From positions 1 to 64,000 of the forward strand of contig WHUX01000081.1 in assembly GCA_015179025.1 (NCBI GenBank): a stretch of 64,000 nucleotides of DNA, read 5' to 3'. Source of the DNA: Terfezia claveryi (lineage: Eukaryota; Ascomycota; Pezizomycetes; Pezizales; Pezizaceae). A program made the translations under genes and the position numbers. Of the stretch, positions 59,811 to 64,000 are shown piece by piece. The first letter of the stretch is position 1. The number at the start of each line of letters is the position of its first letter. The notes beneath the pieces were generated by a model that worked only from the letters and a program-made list of their open reading frames with translations, searched no databases and had not been told where the DNA came from.

Positions 59811-60390
59811 CTGCAAGGAATTGGAGTCAGCAGAGGAGGTCACAGAAAGATAATCGATGCCCGGGGGACAATAATAATATAAAATCAGAAGAAAAAATCA
59901 TAGGCTCAGTCTCGTGATCATGAGAGCTACCAGTCAACCTACAGTAAAATGCCTTCTTTGACGCTGCGGATTCAGCCTACGGACGTGATTAGCGCTTGTA
60001 GTCGTTCACTTGCGAGCACACTGGCACGAGATCCCTGAATGCGGACAAGATGAAGAGGAGAATATTCACCATAGTTGCGGCTTATAGAGCACGTAGTATT
60101 ATGCAGAGCTCGAAGATGAGGCTCTGTAGTTGATCAACGAGAAGAAACAAGCCAAGAGTGCCAAGCCCGTGGCGAGGCGATACCGCCGAGTGTTGCCGCA
60201 GCTTTCCGCCGCGAGCGGTGACGTTCGTCTCCTGCTCCAGACTTGTCAATCATTGCCGACAACGGGGATATCATATATATGGGTGAATCCTCCTGGTGGG
60301 CTGGATGACCTCGCCGGACATAGGTCACACGTTCTCCGACCTTAAATTTAGCCACATCGACAGTTGAAGATACCATCGATAACCTGCACT

Positions 60391-61876
60391 ATGTATTGGA
60401 AGGATCCCGCTGGCAGTGACCCCTATGAATACCAAGGTAGCTTTTGGAACCAGCATTAACCTGGGAAATAATACTGACATGTTATCCGCTCTCAGTCGGT
60501 TTTAATAACCATTTCTCAGCTACACACCCCTCAGCCCCTGGGGCACTCCCTACCCGCGGCAACAACCCACAGAAAGCTCCTTACGGTCTCTACACGGAAC
60601 AACTCTCCGGCACAGCATTCACTGTTCCACGGCACCTCAGTCAACGTACCTGGCTCTACCGCATACGTCCCAGCGTGTCACATACCCCTTTCAAACAAGT
60701 GCCACATCCCAATATAATCTCCTCATTCACCAATCTCGATGACAACAGGCTATATCCAACCCCTACACAGATACGCTGGGATCCATTTGATCTAAAAGAT
60801 GAAAACGCGAATTGGGTACAGGGATTACAGACAGTGGCGGGAGCAGGAGAGACACAGACAAAGATGGGATTAGCAATTCATGTATATGGCTTCGGGAGGG
60901 ACATGGTAGATGAAAGCTTCTACAACTCAGATGGTGACATGCTTATCGTACCAGTCGTGGGCACATTAGACATCGTGACAGAGTTTGGAAAGCTTTGGGT
61001 TCCCCCGGGAGAGATATGCGTGCTCCCTAGGGGAGTCAAGTTCTCAGTGAAACGAGGACCATTGGTGGAAACGAATTGCCAGGATACGTCAAGCGGGTGG
61101 AAGGGATATATTCTCGAAACTTTTTCTGCTCTGCATTTCACCCTACCCGACCTTGGACCTATCGGAGCAAATGGTCTCGCAAATCCCCAAGACTTTAAAT
61201 ATCCAGTCCCATGGTTTGAGGATAAAGATTATAGGGCTAGTATTTTCAGTCGTTCATCACACTTCACAATCATCAACAAATTCCTGGGCCAAATACATCA
61301 TGCAACACAAAACCATTCTCCATACGATGTGGTGGCCTACAGCGGAAATTATTTGCCATACAAGTACCCTCTCTCGCAGTTTTCCCCGGTGGGAAGTATT
61401 TCCCACGATCACCCTGATCCTTCCATATTCACAGTGCTGTCCCTACCGAACCCAGCTACTCCCGGAACAGCCCTGGCGGATTTTGTGCTCTTCCCCCTCG
61501 ATGGCTAGTTGCAGAAAGCACTTTCCGCCCACCGTATTTTCACCGGAATGTCATGACGGAGTTTATGGTTAACATTAAAGGCGAGTATGATGGCAAAGTT
61601 CCTGGAAAAGGAGGTTTCGTAGCCGGTGGGGCTAGCCTTCACAGTATGAATGCCGCGCATGGACCTGATAGGGCGACATATGAGAAGGAAGTGGTTAGGC
61701 AGGATGCGCCTGAGAAGGTTGGGCATGGGAGTTTATCAATCATGTTTGAGACGAGTTTGCAATTGGTGCCTACGAAGTGGGCTATGGAAGTGTGTGGAAA
61801 GAGGCAGATGGCTTACAGTGAGATTTGGCAAGGGTTTGAAGTTTCCTGGCGGAAAGAAAAACCAGAGGGAGCCTAA
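60391..61876 (+). CDS. hmgA: Homogentisate 1,2-dioxygenase-like, altered active site, frameshifted
   Basis: Family enzymes open the ring of homogentisate to maleylacetoacetate in tyrosine and phenylalanine catabolism, with Fe(II). Exon 1 is 60,391-60,436, intron 60,437-60,495 (GTAGCT...CAG), then exon 2. The start MYWKDPAGSDPYEYQVGFNN and NNPQKAPYGLYTEQLSGTAF are family blocks. Iron ligands are intact: FHRNVMTE (His codon 61,541, Glu codon 61,559) and HGPD (His codon 61,658). But the block that is VVAWHGNY in relatives reads VVAYSGNY here (residues about 297-298), losing the active-site His that contacts the substrate (His292 in the human enzyme). In addition, a run of five C at 61,493-61,497 should be six to keep the frame; as read, translation stops at 61,508, before the iron ligands. 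Either a pseudogenised or diverged paralogue with, possibly, a sequence error at the C-run. Confidence 0.88.
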
Positions 61877-63350
61877 ATTTCGAGAAAGGTATATCTAGCC
61901 CGCCTACCGCGTGGATCAGTTTTCTGGCATCGGAAATGTTAGTTATAATATTAAAATATATTGGCTTCATGCCCAGTGCTCAGGGTATGTGTTTGGGCCC
62001 GCTCATGGAAATCGATTCTTTAAACGAAAGTTAGCAGCTTCTCGTGGGACCCCTTGACAGGGCAATGATGTGATTGGCGCAACCTCATGACTGATTATAA
62101 TTAGCGTATGCTAGTGAATCTATTTCCATTTAAAGTACCGGTGGGAACTTTCCTATATACGTGATGTATCCACCCACTTCACTTCTTGTTCTTTCTCCCC
62201 CCCCCTAAGCGGAGAAGGATATAGGATAATGGAACCTGTAAAGGCTCGGATTTGCGGGATAAAGGGAAAACGATACTTGATGTAGACTAATACATAGACG
62301 GGAATCACAAGAATTCACCTCGGGATAGAAAGGCAGAGCTCCCACCCCTTCTCCTATTATTTACTTAATCGATATGATATATGTTTCTGGTCCGTTGCGG
62401 AATTGACCGGCCCATCCGGAACGGGGCCCATTCCGGAAATTTTAACGGCACGCCAGGACCTAAAGTCACTGAATTATTTTCGGCCCGCCTCAGACTTCAG
62501 TCAATTTCTACATTGATCCGCAGTTTATTTCCCCGTCTTTTTCCCTGATACTGTATGTACTCTGCGTCTTCTTTTATGTATTTGTGTATATTGGCGCCGG
62601 CAGGGGCAGATTGACTTGACCTTGTGGGGTTTCCGGCTGGCTCATCATGGCTTGCTGTCTGGAGCAGCATAAGTACTGAATAATATGAAGGGGAAAAAAG
62701 CAGCATGCCTGTGGCGCAACTGTTCCCAACTGGGGCCGGATATAAGCACGGAGGATGTTACAAAAAAGAAAAATTTGCAGGAACGTTATATGGAAAAGAG
62801 TGGAGGCCATCTCAGAGAAAACTCGAGACTCGTGCAACAGGAATACAGCTGCTGCTGCTGCTGCACAGTGTTCCCAACGGGCCGGCCAGTCCAGCCGTGA
62901 AGATTGCCCATTCCGGTCTGGACCATTTAGAGCTCGGCCGAGGACTGGCCTGAATTATTAGGCCGGCATTCTATAGCCACAACAGCAGCCTGGGCCGACT
63001 GGGCCGACTGGGCCGCCTGGTGTGGACTGGGCCGCCTGGTCTGAACTGGGCCGACTGGACTGAACTGTTGTTCTGCAATACGGTCCGTTCAGCAATGGGC
63101 CGCTGTAGCTGGTTGGGCCGGCCCAGGCTCGTCTTCAACAACAACAACCAGCACAACACATTCGAGGTCGTAACTCCATGACACGAGGGTCCCCTGATCG
63201 CAAAACAACATCAATAGATAGAGCTCGACGAGCTCTCTTTCATAGTCCAAACTCACACTGAGCGCCCTCTTATCACACTTTTCCCCGGCCTTTCCATCCC
63301 TAACTCTCACGATATCCTGCGATTCTTCTCGACCGCACTGTATCGAACTC
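61877..63350. other. Spacer with GC-rich repeats
   Basis: No supported gene. A LINE-tail-like stretch lies at about 62,620-62,700 (GGGGTTTCCGGCTGGCTCAT, then an A-run), and a GCT microsatellite at about 62,848-62,864. Confidence 0.5.
62985..63070. repeat. GGGCCGACT tandem repeat
   Basis: Short units GGGCCGACT and GGGCCGCCTGG, alternating with GACTGGACT and GAACTG, repeated about eight times in G+C-rich sequence. Confidence 0.8.
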
Positions 63351-64000
63351 TTGCCACGTCAACTCTCTCACTCCCACACCTCCACGCTCCCCAATCACAT
63401 CATTTGGTCACATCGCACACCGCGCCCGCCCAAGGAGCCACAACAACCCGTCACAAAGAAACGGGCAATCATACACGCCGACGGCATGCCAGGCAAGGGA
63501 AACAGAAAAGACAATCCCGGGAAGGTGGATGAACGAAATTCTCCACGAAAAACTCGGCCAGTCACCGGACACCTACAGCCACCGTCCCTCGATGGTAATG
63601 ACACTGACGCAAGTGCCACCACAGCCAAGGAGAGAGCCCGGAAAATAGACGACGAGGATCCCGTGACGTTAGCAGTCGTTCTATTGGCTAGGAGGATTTG
63701 CCGCAGCGCTATTAAGCAGGACCGGACAGACAGCTCTTCAAATAAAGCAATTTAATGCCTACGGGAACTCATGACGTTCATAGAGCACGATCTCGACCCG
63801 GTTTTTACAGACGATCCGTTTCGAGAAGCCGCTCAATGGTTTACCAGTCTTCTAAACAAAGGGGGCGCAGCATGGGTTAACTGTGACGTACCAGTTCCGC
63901 CCACGAATAGACATGCCTTGACGAACACAGACCCCCCACCACTACCGCCGCAAGCGGCGGAGACACAACCACCGGCCCCGAAGGCGTTAAACAGTTGTTT
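63351..64000 (+). pseudogene. ORF entering from window end, possibly retroelement ORF1
   Basis: An ORF of 134 codons stops at TAA (63,753-63,755) and continues open in the same frame to the end of the window (CLRELMTFIEHDLDPVFTDD, then PFREAAQWFTSLLNKGGAAW and a Pro-rich stretch). The first half is Lys/Arg/Asp-rich (KGNRKDNPGKVDERN). It resembles the N-terminal Gag-like ORF1 of fungal Tad-type LINEs in style, but no zinc knuckle is in view. The single stop may be a C-to-T mutation (CAA to TAA). Incomplete at the right edge. Confidence 0.4.

Noticed and set aside
60134..60376. 80-codon minus-strand ORF reading VAKFKVGERVTYVRRG
   Set aside because: Its ATG is only 14 bases from the start of the divergent dioxygenase gene, leaving no room for promoters, and no family is certain.

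Overview
This window looks like nuclear DNA of a filamentous ascomycete (Pezizomycotina). Introns are short (about 40-140 nt) with GT...AG ends and CTAAC-type branch points. The host genes are classic fungal ones, and the transposons (Tad-like LINE, Copia, pogo/Tc1-type MITEs) are typical of such genomes. I cannot name the species from the sequence alone.

Layout. (1) 1-33 kb is an old three-copy segmental duplication. Each unit of roughly 7-10 kb (A about 146-10,130, B about 15,980-23,650, C about 23,720-32,960) carries one seven-exon tyrosinase gene on the minus strand, then several kb of decayed, partly rearranged sequence. By manual splicing all three genes are open from ATG to stop (585, 598 and 586 codons), with every copper ligand present. 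A and B are separated by a 5.8-kb transposon nest (10.1-15.9 kb) made of a Tad-like LINE, very short 5'-truncated LINE tails with target duplications, and nested inverted-repeat elements. Each unit also has private MITE insertions with identifiable empty sites in the sister units, so those insertions came after the duplication. (2) 33-41 kb is a transposon graveyard: two TIR elements, a pogo-type N-terminal fragment, LINE tails, and a short Copia element with almost identical LTRs that has lost gag, protease and integrase. (3) 43-64 kb is the gene-bearing part: mitochondrial FAD glycerol-3-phosphate dehydrogenase (GUT2), the ER chaperone Lhs1/GRP170 ending in HDEL, an RBR-type ubiquitin ligase, sideroflexin (FSF1), a minus-strand HKKRL-type gene, and a homogentisate 1,2-dioxygenase-like gene. 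The window ends in the start of a further ORF that may belong to a retroelement.

How the genes relate. The tyrosinases act at the top of melanin formation from tyrosine and other phenols, and homogentisate dioxygenase acts in tyrosine catabolism, but they lie 34 kb apart and there is no evidence of a functional cluster. The other host genes are housekeeping genes without obvious linkage. Three of them (RBR ligase, HKKRL-type gene, homogentisate dioxygenase) appear to carry small indels that break the frame. The homogentisate dioxygenase-like gene also lacks the active-site Trp-His pair. Whether these are real losses or sequence errors is the main open question.
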